From assembly GCA_023623095.1 (NCBI GenBank), contig JAMNXX010000205.1, forward strand, positions 1-14,811: 14,811 nt of DNA. The letters are read 5' to 3'. Every line of letters starts with the position of its first letter. Positions within the stretch are counted from its first letter, which is position 1. The notes beneath the pieces are model-generated. The model was not told where the DNA came from. It was given only the letters and a program-made list of their open reading frames with translations, and searched no databases. A program made the translations under genes and the position numbers. This DNA is from Bacillota bacterium. GTDB lineage: Bacteria; Bacillota; Clostridia; Peptostreptococcales; Thermotaleaceae. This document shows, one piece after another, positions 6,734 through 14,650 of the stretch.

Positions 6734-7546
6734 ATGCTTGATAATCAAACTCACGTGATCAATATTGTAACAAACGAAAAACCCGTTTCTAAAGAAACGA
6801 GCAGGATTTTAAAACAAAAGCTTGAAAAAAACGGATACTATATTCCCAATGAATTTGATTACAATGCCGATCTCATTATTTGTATCGGCGGGGACGGCTC
6901 TTTTTTGCATACGCTTCATACATATAATTTCCCCAATATCCCTATCATCGGAATCAATACAGGTCATCTGGGATTTTTTCAAGAATTAAGCCCCTATCAG
7001 CTGGATGAATTTATCTTTCGCTATGAAAAAGGAGATTATATCATACAGGAATTATATGCCGTAGGCGCATCGGTGCGTACGAGAACAAGCTGCACGGAAG
7101 TATTAGGGATCAATGAGGTCGTCATCAAAGGAAACAAATCGCGAACCGTCCATTTGAATATCTCTTTAGATGATAGTTTCCTACAGCGATTTAGCGGAGA
7201 TGGAATCCTCGTTTCCACCCCTGCAGGCAGTACGGCCTATAACTATTCTTTGGGGGGAAGCATCGTGGATCCGAAATTGAGTCTGCTGCAGATCACTCCT
7301 ATTGCTCCGATGAATACGACTGCATATCGCTCTTTTACATCGAGCGTGATCGTGAATCCTCAAATGACCATCAAAGTCTATCCGGAATATACATTTGAAA
7401 ATTCTCTCCTGATTATTACCGATGGTGTAGAATATAAATACAACGAAATCACCGAAATCTCTCTAAAAATGTCTGATGTGAAAGCACAGCTGCTTCGCTT
7501 GAAGGATTATGATTTTTGGAACAAGGTAAAAGAAAAATTTCTATAA
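6734..7546 (+). CDS. nadK: NAD kinase, 270 aa
   Basis: This enzyme phosphorylates NAD to NADP in the cytoplasm. The sequence shows the conserved GGDG motif (52-55) in the stretch IGGDGSFLHT, the GINTGHLGF block (73-81), NE (127-128) in the NAD-binding region, and the diagnostic TPAGSTAY (162-169) with SLGGSIVDP just after. The length of 270 aa is typical of the short Firmicute form. The ATG follows AGGAAGG with a 4-5 base gap. The gene ends only 6 bases before the stop of the convergent gene at 7553, and I see no terminator hairpin between them, so the two transcripts probably overlap at their 3' ends. Confidence 0.97.
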   Translation: MLDNQTHVINIVTNEKPVSKETSRILKQKLEKNGYYIPNEFDYNADLIICIGGDGSFLHTLHTYNFPNIPIIGINTGHLGFFQELSPYQLDEFIFRYEKGDYIIQELYAVGASVRTRTSCTEVLGINEVVIKGNKSRTVHLNISLDDSFLQRFSGDGILVSTPAGSTAYNYSLGGSIVDPKLSLLQITPIAPMNTTAYRSFTSSVIVNPQMTIKVYPEYTFENSLLIITDGVEYKYNEITEISLKMSDVKAQLLRLKDYDFWNKVKEKFL

Positions 7547-7552
7547 ATTTTG

Positions 7553-8113
7553 TCAAATATGATAATGAAGGATTAATTCCGAACCGGTAGATTTTTCATT
7601 GACAATGATAAAATGACCATACTGTTCTTCACAGTATTCTGCCAATTCCCTGTGTGTACATTTTCTTTCTTTGATTTCCAAAATATCAACCATGGCTTCT
7701 TTCCAGCCGTATTTTTTTAGCTTTTTAATCGAATCATAGCGAATCAGTTCCATTGGTAAAGAACCAAAAACATTTCCTTTGATGACCTCATGGCTTTTCC
7801 AAAATTGATTATGAATATCCAGTGACCTGGTGTTTTGGAGTTCATAAGTTCTTTGACGAGCAAATTCTTCTAAATAGCTGCCTTCATAATAATCTTTTTT
7901 TAATACAGGCTTATATAAAAATATAATTTGATTGATCCGCTCCACATCAATACCACAAAGTATTTTTGGGGTTCCTTTTATATTCTCTTTCATCCGATTG
8001 CAAAATAAAATGATTTCATCGAGCAGCTGCTGTACATGCTTTTTGTTTCCAAATTCAAATGCTTTTTTTAATTCGTCTATCCGTTTTTGTATATTATAGA
8101 TGTCGTTCTTCAT
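7553..8113 (-). CDS. Conserved-looking protein of unknown function, 186 aa
   Basis: I do not recognise this protein. It is soluble, with no signal peptide or membrane segment. The N-terminal 50 residues look like a helical hairpin (IQKRIDELKKAFEFGNKKH and following). The middle contains YKPVLKKDYYEG and EEFARQRTYELQNTRS. The C-terminal 50 residues (KYGWKEAMVDILEIKERKC, then HRELAEYCEEQYGHF) could be a small alpha/beta or winged-helix-like unit. I start at ATG 8113-8111 because AAGGGG lies 6 bases upstream; ATG 8131 has no such site. Promoter and RBS support a real, separately transcribed gene. It converges on nadK with a 6-base gap. Confidence 0.8.
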   Translation of the reverse strand: MKNDIYNIQKRIDELKKAFEFGNKKHVQQLLDEIILFCNRMKENIKGTPKILCGIDVERINQIIFLYKPVLKKDYYEGSYLEEFARQRTYELQNTRSLDIHNQFWKSHEVIKGNVFGSLPMELIRYDSIKKLKKYGWKEAMVDILEIKERKCTHRELAEYCEEQYGHFIIVNEKSTGSELILHYHI

Positions 8114-8151
8114 CAAAATCCCCTTCCACATCGCAATGTAGTCTTCTTCTT

Positions 8152-8160
8152 ATTATAACA
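8152..8160 (-). promoter_or_regulatory. Extended -10 promoter for the 186-aa unknown gene
   Basis: On the minus strand TGTTATAAT (8160-8152) is a perfect extended -10 element (TGn plus TATAAT). The -35 is weak. The start would fall near 8145, giving a leader of about 30 bases before the ATG at 8113. Confidence 0.55.
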
Positions 8161-8224
8161 TTAAAGCAAATGATTGTATGTTGTTCCGAATAAAATTAGA
8201 AAGAAATAGGTCGTTTTCAGTAAT

Positions 8225-8242
8225 ATTTTGCTTATGCAAAAT
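8225..8242. repeat. Perfect palindrome, possible operator, at the NUDIX promoter
   Basis: ATTTTGC (8225-8231) and GCAAAAT (8236-8242) form a perfect inverted repeat with 7-base arms and a 4-base centre (TTAT). It abuts and overlaps by one base the -35 hexamer of the promoter proposed for the NUDIX gene. It is too short and lacks a T-tract on either side for a terminator, so a dimeric regulator site is the better reading. Confidence 0.45.
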
Positions 8243-8270
8243 TGACCAAAAACAGCAAAATGATTTTAAA
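8242..8270 (+). promoter_or_regulatory. Candidate sigma-A promoter for the NUDIX-HAD gene pair
   Basis: TTGACC (8242-8247, 5 of 6) and TTTAAA (8265-8270, 4 of 6) are separated by exactly 17 bases. The start would fall near 8277, 34 bases before the ATG at 8311, which fits the shorter gene model. Confidence 0.45.
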
Positions 8271-8310
8271 AATAATTGCTATCTCAAATGGAAAGGATGG
8301 AATCAAACAG

Positions 8311-8775
8311 ATGAATTTTATAGGCGTAGGCGGTCTTTTGTATTGGAACGATTCTTTTTTACTTGTAAGGCATACTTACGGGGAGTACAAAGGAATGTGG
8401 ATTCTTCCCGGCGGACATGTGGACACCGGTGAGCACATCGACGATGCCATCGTCCGAGAATTTAAAGAAGAAACAAACCTCACTGTTCGCCCCAAAGGGG
8501 TCATTGCCGTTCGCTCAAGGATTCGGAATGAATCCTGCACGGACTGCTATGTGGTCTTTTCTTTGGAATATATAGAAGGTCAGTTAAAAAGCGATGGTTT
8601 TGAAATCGACGCAGCCCAATTCTTCACCCTGGAGGAAGTTCTAAAACTGGATCCTATCGTCCCATTATCAAAGATACTGATCCAATCCTATGCTCAAAAA
8701 AAGCTCTCTATTTTGCATCGTTCACAACAAATTCCTTATACGTTGGACAATCGGGAATTAAAATTGTATTTGTAA
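8311..8775 (+). CDS. NUDIX hydrolase, 154 aa
   Basis: NUDIX enzymes cleave nucleoside diphosphates linked to another group; the substrate here is not evident. The Nudix box runs from G35 to L57: G35, E41, R49-E50 and E53-E54 have the spacing of GX5EX7REUXEEXGU. The usual Gly near the end is Asn56. The fold start MNFIGVGGLLYWNDSFLLVR matches the family's first strands. I start at ATG 8311: the homologous region begins there and the proposed promoter lies just upstream. The frame is open further up (TTG 8242), but those residues would overlap the promoter. The Shine-Dalgarno sequence is only moderate. The next gene follows after 24 bases, probably on the same mRNA. Confidence 0.88.
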   Translation: MNFIGVGGLLYWNDSFLLVRHTYGEYKGMWILPGGHVDTGEHIDDAIVREFKEETNLTVRPKGVIAVRSRIRNESCTDCYVVFSLEYIEGQLKSDGFEIDAAQFFTLEEVLKLDPIVPLSKILIQSYAQKKLSILHRSQQIPYTLDNRELKLYL

Positions 8776-8799
8776 ATCAATCACAGATAAGGAGGAGCT

Positions 8800-9309
8800 A
8801 TGAAAAAAGCAGTTTTTTTAGACAGAGACGGCGTCATTAATGACAATAAACATCCGATCAATCATCCTGATGATCTCATATTTTTTCCATGGACCTTTGA
8901 AGCCCTTAGAATGCTCAATGAGCTAAACCTTCCATTATTTATCGTTACCAATCAGGGAGGCATCGAAATGGGATATTTTTCAGAAAGGGATCTGCACCGC
9001 ATCCACGAAAAAATGCTTCAGGAACTTCAATCCCACGGAATCACGATCGATGATATCGCCTACTGTCCCCATTTTCGCACAAAGTGTGAATGCAGAAAAC
9101 CAGCCGCAGGTATGCTCACAGCTCTCGCCGAGAAACATCATATCGATCTGCATTCTTCTTATATGGTAGGGGATCGGGATATGGACATTCAAGCAGGAAA
9201 ACGGGCCGGATGTATCAGCATAAAAATTGGTTCCCCTCATGGGGAAGCAGACTATTGCGTGGACAACTTGTTAGAAGCTGCAAAATTGATCTCGTCTCTC
9301 GAGAAATAA
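8800..9309 (+). CDS. HAD-IIIA phosphatase, GmhB-like (heptose/sugar bisphosphatase type), 169 aa
   Basis: This is a C0/C2-type HAD phosphatase resembling D-glycero-D-manno-heptose-1,7-bisphosphate 7-phosphatase. Motif I is FLDRDGVIN (Asp8 nucleophile, Asp10 acid). Motif II is VTNQGG (Thr50). The Zn-binding loop has Cys89-x-His91 and Cys96-x-Cys98, followed by RKP (Lys100). The metal motif is GDRDMDIQAG (Asp125, Asp129). The length and the zinc loop are typical of GmhB. An AAGGAGG ribosome binding site precedes the ATG. No heptose or lipopolysaccharide genes are nearby, so the real substrate may be another sugar phosphate or a histidinol-phosphate-like compound. It is paired with the NUDIX gene 24 bases upstream. 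Confidence 0.9.
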   Translation: MKKAVFLDRDGVINDNKHPINHPDDLIFFPWTFEALRMLNELNLPLFIVTNQGGIEMGYFSERDLHRIHEKMLQELQSHGITIDDIAYCPHFRTKCECRKPAAGMLTALAEKHHIDLHSSYMVGDRDMDIQAGKRAGCISIKIGSPHGEADYCVDNLLEAAKLISSLEK

Positions 9310-9362
9310 GGTGAAACGAAAACTCCGTTGCCTACTTTTCTCAACAAAGTTTTCGTTTCACC
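9310..9362. repeat. Long perfect inverted repeat between convergent transcription units
   Basis: GGTGAAACGAAAACT (9310-9324) is exactly complementary to 9348-9362, giving 15 bp. The stem can continue after a 2x2 mismatch with GTTG (9327-9330) and CAAC (9342-9345), leaving an 11-base loop. It begins at the last base of the TAA stop of the HAD gene and lies about 40 bases beyond the stop of the MOSC gene. No run of T follows it on either strand, so it is not a textbook terminator, although its position suggests it ends or protects both transcripts. Confidence 0.75.
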
Positions 9363-9399
9363 ATATCGCGTTTTCCCCTATTCAAATCCTATGATTTTT

Positions 9400-9843
9400 T
9401 CAATATGATTGGAGTACTTCTATGGAGTCTCCTTTCCTGATCTTGCCGCCCTTGATTACCCTCGTAAATATTCCTTCCCTTGGCATAATGCATTGCCCGA
9501 CCTGCTGCTTAATCGCACAACCATCATGACATTCTTTTCCGATCTGCGTGATTTCTTGAACGGTTTCCCCTATCTTCAGCTTCGTGCCTACCGGGAGCTC
9601 ACACAATATAATTCCTTCCGTCGTGATATTTTCAGCAAACTTACCGCTGCATAATCCTTGAATTCCCATTTCCTTCATTTTATCGATGCTTTCTTTTGCT
9701 AGCAAGCTTACCTGTCGGTGCCATTTCCCTGCATGGGCATCCCCTACCAAACCATGACCTTCTTGGAAAATTCCTTCTTCAATGGTTGTTTTAATCTCTC
9801 CTTTTTTTTCGCTGATATTGATGGCAATGACTTTACCTTTCAT
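9400..9843 (-). CDS. MOSC-domain protein, 147 aa
   Basis: MOSC domains occur at the end of Moco sulfurases and as stand-alone proteins in anaerobes, where they are linked to molybdenum or tungsten cofactor handling. The sequence has [15 protein letters not shown] (34-48), [10 protein letters not shown] (69-78), then [10 protein letters not shown] (102-111, Cys105 and Cys109), Cys118, and [20 protein letters not shown] (120-139). These give the single-domain form, with the conserved Cys cluster. GGAGGAGG precedes the ATG, which lies inside the end of moaC (11-base overlap), so translation is coupled. It is the last gene of the cofactor operon. Its precise chemistry is not established by the sequence. 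Confidence 0.9.
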   Translation of the reverse strand: MKGKVIAINISEKKGEIKTTIEEGIFQEGHGLVGDAHAGKWHRQVSLLAKESIDKMKEMGIQGLCSGKFAENITTEGIILCELPVGTKLKIGETVQEITQIGKECHDGCAIKQQVGQCIMPREGIFTRVIKGGKIRKGDSIEVLQSY

Positions 9844-10321
9844 GCATTTCCTCCTCCCTTATATACGTACCTGATTTTCCGCCAGTCTTTTTCACAAGCC
9901 GAATATCCGTAATGATCATACTTTTATCTACTGCTTTGCACATATCATATATTGTTAAAGCAGCGATAGATACCGCATTTAATGCTTCCATCTCAACTCC
10001 GGTTTTTCCGATTGTCTTCACGGTCGCCTCGATATGAATCATCGATCGCTCTTCATCGATTTCAAAGTCCATTTCCACGCCTGTGATAAAAAGCGGATGG
10101 CACATGGGAATATTTTCGCTCGTTCTTTTGGCCCCCATAATCCCTGCCACTTGTGCCACAGAGAGGACATCGCCTTTTTTTATCGTACCTTTTTGTATTC
10201 TCTCCAGTACGACCGGGGATAATTGAATGGAGCCTCTTGCGACTGCAATTCTCTCCGTATCTTGTTTTCCTCCTACATCGACCATTTTCGGCCTTCCTTT
10301 TTCATCTAAATGGGTCAGCAT
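9833..10321 (-). CDS. moaC: Cyclic pyranopterin monophosphate synthase MoaC, 162 aa
   Basis: MoaC acts after MoaA to make cyclic pyranopterin monophosphate (precursor Z). The protein is collinear with the family: [18 protein letters not shown] near the N-terminus (13-30), [19 protein letters not shown] (59-77, with His75), [19 protein letters not shown] (105-123) and YDMCKAVDK (125-133), which holds the catalytic Asp/Lys region. The length is normal. It starts 3 bases after the moaA stop, with GGAGG in the end of moaA, and overlaps the MOSC gene by 11 bases. Confidence 0.97.
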   Translation of the reverse strand: MLTHLDEKGRPKMVDVGGKQDTERIAVARGSIQLSPVVLERIQKGTIKKGDVLSVAQVAGIMGAKRTSENIPMCHPLFITGVEMDFEIDEERSMIHIEATVKTIGKTGVEMEALNAVSIAALTIYDMCKAVDKSMIITDIRLVKKTGGKSGTYIREEEMHER

Positions 10322-10324
10322 TTC

Positions 10325-11296
10325 TCAGCCTCCTATTTGTATCATATCTCGTATGATCGGCTCATGATCCCTTTCATTCAACGTATGCTGCATCGGTTTT
10401 AATAAGATTGCCTCCTTTATCACATTCTCTATGCTCGATGGTGTTCCTTCCGTTCTTAAAATTTGCTTTATATCGATTTCCTGATTAGAATGCAAGCAGG
10501 GTTTGAGCTTTCCGTCTGCTGTCATTCGGATGCGGTTGCAATACATACAAAAATGGCTGCTGATCGGATTGATCAATCCGATTTTCCCCTTTGCTCCAGG
10601 CAGCTTATAATAACGTGCGGGGCTGCTCCGATCTTCTGGCTCCAGCGGAATCAGCTCCTTCAATTTCATTTTCACAAATTCATTTGAAACAAAATTGTTT
10701 TTCGCCCATGAAGCCGCTTGCCCGATCGGCATTAATTCGATGAACCGAATTTCGATCGGCTCTTCCATCGTCCACATTGCAAAATCTAAAATTTCATCCG
10801 AATTCAACTCATCAATCAATACGACATTTAATTTGATAGGAAACAGCCCTTCCTCTTTTGCTGCTTCGATCCCCTGCAGCACTTCTTTTAAATTCCCTCC
10901 TCGGGTAATCCTTCGGTATTTTTCTTCATCAAGGGAATCTAAGCTGATATTCACCCGATTTAAACCTGCTTTTTTCAGATCTTTTGCATATTTTTTCAAC
11001 AATATCCCATTCGTGGTCATAGCCAGATCTTGAATCGCTTCAATCTGGGATATCCTTTCGATCAGCCCAATGATTCCCTTTCTTATCAGGGGTTCTCCGC
11101 CTGTTATCCGTATTTTATGGATCCCCAATGCAACGCATGCTTCGACTACTTGATAAATTTCTTCAAGCGTTAATAAATCTTCATGCCGCTTTTTCACAAC
11201 ACCTTCTTCAGGCATGCAATATTGGCATCTTAAATTGCACAGATCGGTAACCGAAATCCTGAGATAATTGATATCCCGTTTTCGTCTATCCTTCAA
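10325..11296 (-). CDS. moaA: GTP 3',8-cyclase MoaA (radical SAM), 323 aa
   Basis: MoaA rearranges GTP to 3',8-cyclo-GTP, the first step of molybdopterin synthesis. The N-terminal [4Fe-4S] cluster for S-adenosylmethionine is held by Cys20, Cys24 and Cys27 (CNLRCQYC). The radical SAM core has TGGEPLIRKG. The second, substrate-binding cluster is held by Cys250, Cys253 and Cys267 (CMYCNR and KPCL). The essential C-terminal Gly-Gly is present (the protein ends MIQIGG). The start is TTG (11296-11294), with GGGGG 9 bases upstream. A leader of 144 bases separates it from the preceding MoeA fusion gene, in contrast to the tight spacing downstream. Confidence 0.97.
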   Translation of the reverse strand: MKDRRKRDINYLRISVTDLCNLRCQYCMPEEGVVKKRHEDLLTLEEIYQVVEACVALGIHKIRITGGEPLIRKGIIGLIERISQIEAIQDLAMTTNGILLKKYAKDLKKAGLNRVNISLDSLDEEKYRRITRGGNLKEVLQGIEAAKEEGLFPIKLNVVLIDELNSDEILDFAMWTMEEPIEIRFIELMPIGQAASWAKNNFVSNEFVKMKLKELIPLEPEDRSSPARYYKLPGAKGKIGLINPISSHFCMYCNRIRMTADGKLKPCLHSNQEIDIKQILRTEGTPSSIENVIKEAILLKPMQHTLNERDHEPIIRDMIQIGG

Positions 11297-11382
11297 TCGA
11301 TATCGCCCCCTGTTTTCTAAATTTAAATCGACACAAGCCGTTGCTGCAAACCTCGACGAAAGGGCATTCGATTTTGAGGTTT
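11297..11382 (-). promoter_or_regulatory. Leader of moaA with interleaved complementary segments; possible structured regulatory RNA
   Basis: Two perfect 7-base pairings interleave: TCGATTT (11368-11374) with AAATCGA (11325-11331), and GAGGTTT (11376-11382) with AAACCTC (11348-11354). They could form a pseudoknot or exclude one another. The GGGGGC at the ribosome binding site (11305-11310) is also complementary to GCCC at 11362-11365. I cannot match it to the Moco riboswitch consensus from memory. The AT-rich setting makes some pairing likely by chance. Confidence 0.3.
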
Positions 11383-11440
11383 TGAATTTTCCATTCTTAT
11401 ATATACAATCTTTGATATGAAAATGGGATATGGAGCCTTT

Positions 11441-13366
11441 TTAGGATGATATCAGAACAACTTTCCCAATATCCTCTATCCCGTATCCGCCCATGTTCCT
11501 GATCGTCTCCTTAAACGCTTCCGATTGGAGCGTTTTAATGAAAGTTTTGATCATATCCGTATCTAAATATTTCACAGGAATCGCAAAATCATATTCTTCT
11601 TCTCCAATGGGGATAAAATCCAAGTTCATCGCCTTCGCTGCTGATAATACCCCCACACCGACATCTGCAGAGCCGGAGGCAACTGCAGCAGCTACCGCCA
11701 TATGTGTCATCATTTCCCTATCATAACCGATGACATCATTGGGATCAATATTTCTTTTTCGCAATTCGTAATCCAATAATATCCTCGTGCCTGCACCCCT
11801 TTGCCTGTTGACAAAAGTGATATCTTTTCTGGAAATATCTTCAAAACTTCGGATGTTCTTTGGATTTCCTGCTTGGACAATAAATCCCTGTATTCTTTTT
11901 ACTCCTTTGATCAATGCCATATCCATATCTGGCAAATATCTTTTGATATAAGAAAGATTGTATTCCCCTGTTCGTTCATCCAATAAATGAATGGGCGCCA
12001 GGTGAGCTTCTCCTCTCCTTAATGCCATGATTCCTCCCATGCTTCCCACATGTGCCGAAGATAAATGATACCCTTCATCTGATTTTTGAAGTGCATCTTC
12101 AATCATGTCTAAAATGAGGTCATGGCTGCCAATAGAAACGATTGTCGACTCGATTTCCTCTAGTTCTTTCAGCAGTTCCACTTCTATTGTTTCCCCTGCT
12201 TCAACTCCTTCGCTGTTTTGAGGAATAAAAAAAACCCCATCCGCGCGTACTAGGGACATGGTCACTCCGGCTCCGCGGCTGAGCGGTGTCGCAATCAATC
12301 TTTCACCTACACGCCCCAATTTGATTCGAACATATTCTTTATGCTGCAAGGAAGAAATCATCCGTTTCGATGCAATCGCTTCTACTTTCCTTCTGGGGAT
12401 CATTTTTTGCCTTAAAAATTTTTGAATGATCGGCTTTACGAAGGTTTCAAATACAAAATATGCTGAAACAGGATATCCTGGAATTCCAATCACAGGCTTC
12501 CCTTCAATCGTTCCTAATATGGTCGGCTTTCCCGGTTTTGTTGCAATCCCATGTACAAATACCTCTCCCAACTCTCTGATTAAATGAACCGTATAATCTT
12601 CGGAACCGGCGGAAGATCCTGCGCCGATAATTACCAAATCATTTTCTGCTACGACTCTGGCAATATTTTTCTTTAATTCATCATAATCATCCGGAACCGT
12701 TGAATATCGGTTCGGCTGTCCTCCCAATTCCTTTACCAGCGCCTCAAAAACCCTTGAATTGGATTCAATTATCTTGCCAATTTCTATCGCTTCTCCCGGC
12801 TCAATGATTTCTGTTCCGGTAGGTAAAATACCAACTTTCGGTTTTTGGTAAACCTCTATTTTTGTAATCCCACCGCTTAACAGCGCTCCGATATCTACCG
12901 GTCTGATTCGATGGTTGGCAGGCACGATCATTTCATGCGCAACAATATCCTCTCCAATCGGCCGGATATGCTGCCAAGGGGATGCACTCTTGATAATCTC
13001 TACGCAATCTTTCTCGACTTCTACAATATCTTCAATCATGATCACAGCGTCGAAATCTTCAGGGATTGGATCTCCTGTATCCACATCGATAAAATCTTTT
13101 CCGCGAAACAAATGAACTGGATTGGTTTCTGAAGCTCCAAATGTTTTTTCTGCCTTTACGGCTATTCCATCCATAGCGGCTGCATTGTAATTTGGGGATG
13201 AATATTTAGCAAATACCGGACTGCTCGTTATTCTTTGGTGAGAATGAATCACTTCAATCCATTCTGTTTTGTGGTTTTCAAAATTTTTCTCAATCGCTTG
13301 AAGATACGTTCTCAAAGCTTCTTCTGCATCAACGTTGGATAAGTAAATATTTCGATTGATTTTCAC
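11441..13366 (-). CDS. MoeA (molybdopterin molybdenumtransferase) fused to a C-terminal PBP-like / LysR-substrate-binding-like domain, 641 aa
   Basis: Residues 1 to about 400 are a complete MoeA, the enzyme that inserts molybdate or tungstate into adenylylated molybdopterin. It shows MDGIAV (65-70), DTGDPIPEDFDAVI (96-109), LPTGTE (181-186), GAGSSAGSED (248-257) and PGYPVSAYF (296-304). From about 407 a second domain follows with GSMGGIMALRRGEAHLAPIH (441-460), NRQRGAGTRILLD (520-532) and VASGSADVGVGV (562-573). This is the PBP-like fold seen in periplasmic oxyanion-binding proteins and LysR effector domains. It has no signal peptide, so it is cytoplasmic and may bind an oxyanion or sense a ligand. 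The start is GTG (13366), with AGAGG 9 bases upstream, 35 bases after the stop of the shorter moeA. Confidence 0.93.
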   Translation of the reverse strand: MKINRNIYLSNVDAEEALRTYLQAIEKNFENHKTEWIEVIHSHQRITSSPVFAKYSSPNYNAAAMDGIAVKAEKTFGASETNPVHLFRGKDFIDVDTGDPIPEDFDAVIMIEDIVEVEKDCVEIIKSASPWQHIRPIGEDIVAHEMIVPANHRIRPVDIGALLSGGITKIEVYQKPKVGILPTGTEIIEPGEAIEIGKIIESNSRVFEALVKELGGQPNRYSTVPDDYDELKKNIARVVAENDLVIIGAGSSAGSEDYTVHLIRELGEVFVHGIATKPGKPTILGTIEGKPVIGIPGYPVSAYFVFETFVKPIIQKFLRQKMIPRRKVEAIASKRMISSLQHKEYVRIKLGRVGERLIATPLSRGAGVTMSLVRADGVFFIPQNSEGVEAGETIEVELLKELEEIESTIVSIGSHDLILDMIEDALQKSDEGYHLSSAHVGSMGGIMALRRGEAHLAPIHLLDERTGEYNLSYIKRYLPDMDMALIKGVKRIQGFIVQAGNPKNIRSFEDISRKDITFVNRQRGAGTRILLDYELRKRNIDPNDVIGYDREMMTHMAVAAAVASGSADVGVGVLSAAKAMNLDFIPIGEEEYDFAIPVKYLDTDMIKTFIKTLQSEAFKETIRNMGGYGIEDIGKVVLISS

Positions 13367-13401
13367 TCATCTCAACCTCTTTCATTTTAAGTTTTTATAT
13401 A

Positions 13402-14634
13402 CTATAGAAGCACGACTTCTACCTTTTCCCCCTTTTGAATCCCTTCTTGATTCTGACCGATTCGGATATATCCTTGTGCTTTCATCCACAATGAGATCGC
13501 CCCTGATTTTCCATGAATCGGTCTGGCGATATATTGTTGTTCATTATTTTTTTCTAAAGCTACCATCTGATATGTTTCTTTTCCCGGTGAAGCATGAATA
13601 TTTGCATCGCAAATTGCCTGTATCAAAATATCTTCTCGATTGCTTCTGAAAAATCCTTTATTCAGCAGATATTCCACGATCACTTTGAAAATCATCATTG
13701 CAGAAATGGGATGCCCTGGAAGTCCAAAAATCGGTATGCCGGCAGCCTTTCCAATGATCGTCGGCTTTCCTGGTTTGATCGCAAGCCCATGCACAAAAAC
13801 TCCCGGTTCTCCCAAAGAATCGATGACCTGTGCCGTCATGTCTTTTATCCCGGCAGAACTGCCGCCTGAAATTAAAATCAAATCACTTTCTTTTGCAGCA
13901 TGCTGAACGGCTTCTGTCAATTTTTGAAAATCATCCTCTACAATCGCTTGATAGCAAACCGCTCCCCCTGCTTCTTCCACCATTGCAGACAAAGTATACG
14001 TGTTGATATCTCGAATCTGCCCAAACTCCACTTTTTCTCCAGGACAGACCAGTTCATCCCCCGTGGAAAGAATCCCTACTTTCGGTTTTCGAAAAACATT
14101 GATTTCAGCTATCCCTACTGCTGCTAAAAATCCAATATCCTGCGGCTTTAATTTTTTTCCCTTAGAAAGGATATGCTCTCCTTTCTTCACATCATCTCCC
14201 CTGCGGATAATCCCATCTCCAGGCGCAATAGAATCATATACTGCAATGGTATATTCATCGAGATGTTCCACATACTCAATCATCACCATCCCATCTGCCC
14301 CTTCCGGAATCATCCCCCCCGTAGGGACATAAGCCGCTTTGCCGGAATCAATATGAAGCGCTGTATCTTTTCCGATATCTACTTTCCCGATCACATCTAA
14401 AAAAACAGGCAGGCTTTCCCCTGCCCCAAACGTATCTTTTGAAAGCAATGCATATCCATCTACCGTAGCTCGATCGAATTCGGGAAGATCGATAGGAGAA
14501 TCAACATCTTCTGCTAATATCCTTCCTACAGCATTGTGAAGGGGAATTTTTTCTGTCTTTAAAAAAAAATCCTGAAAATGCATATCCATTTTATTTTTCG
14601 CTTCTTCGATCGTATCGACCTTTAATAATTTCAT
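13402..14634 (-). CDS. moeA: Molybdopterin molybdenumtransferase MoeA, 410 aa
   Basis: This is a stand-alone MoeA of normal length. Its motifs are PEFDRATVDGYAL (51-63), PTGGMIPEGADGMVMIEYVE (104-123), STGDEL (190-195), SGGSSAGIKD (256-265) and LPGHPISA (305-312), in the order of MoeA domains III, II, III and IV. AGGAGG lies 7 bases before the ATG. It lies 16 bases after the ABC ATPase gene and 35 before the MoeA fusion, so all three are probably co-transcribed. It is clearly diverged from the neighbouring MoeA, not a recent duplicate. In anaerobes that carry two MoeA proteins they are often suspected of serving molybdenum and tungsten separately; the sequence alone does not show which does which. 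Confidence 0.96.
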   Translation of the reverse strand: MKLLKVDTIEEAKNKMDMHFQDFFLKTEKIPLHNAVGRILAEDVDSPIDLPEFDRATVDGYALLSKDTFGAGESLPVFLDVIGKVDIGKDTALHIDSGKAAYVPTGGMIPEGADGMVMIEYVEHLDEYTIAVYDSIAPGDGIIRRGDDVKKGEHILSKGKKLKPQDIGFLAAVGIAEINVFRKPKVGILSTGDELVCPGEKVEFGQIRDINTYTLSAMVEEAGGAVCYQAIVEDDFQKLTEAVQHAAKESDLILISGGSSAGIKDMTAQVIDSLGEPGVFVHGLAIKPGKPTIIGKAAGIPIFGLPGHPISAMMIFKVIVEYLLNKGFFRSNREDILIQAICDANIHASPGKETYQMVALEKNNEQQYIARPIHGKSGAISLWMKAQGYIRIGQNQEGIQKGEKVEVVLL

Positions 14635-14650
14635 CGTTTTTCCTCCTCTG

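Noticed and set aside
6603..6758. 51-codon frame upstream of nadK
   Set aside because: There is no ribosome binding site, it overlaps the nadK start in another frame, and the composition is not protein-like.
8242..8310. Upstream extension of the NUDIX gene to TTG 8242 or ATG 8260
   Set aside because: The added residues lie before the conserved NUDIX start and overlap the palindrome and promoter; ATG 8311 fits better.
10695..11033. 112-codon open frame on the plus strand opposite moaA
   Set aside because: It lies wholly antisense to the conserved MoaA core and resembles no protein; shadow frame.
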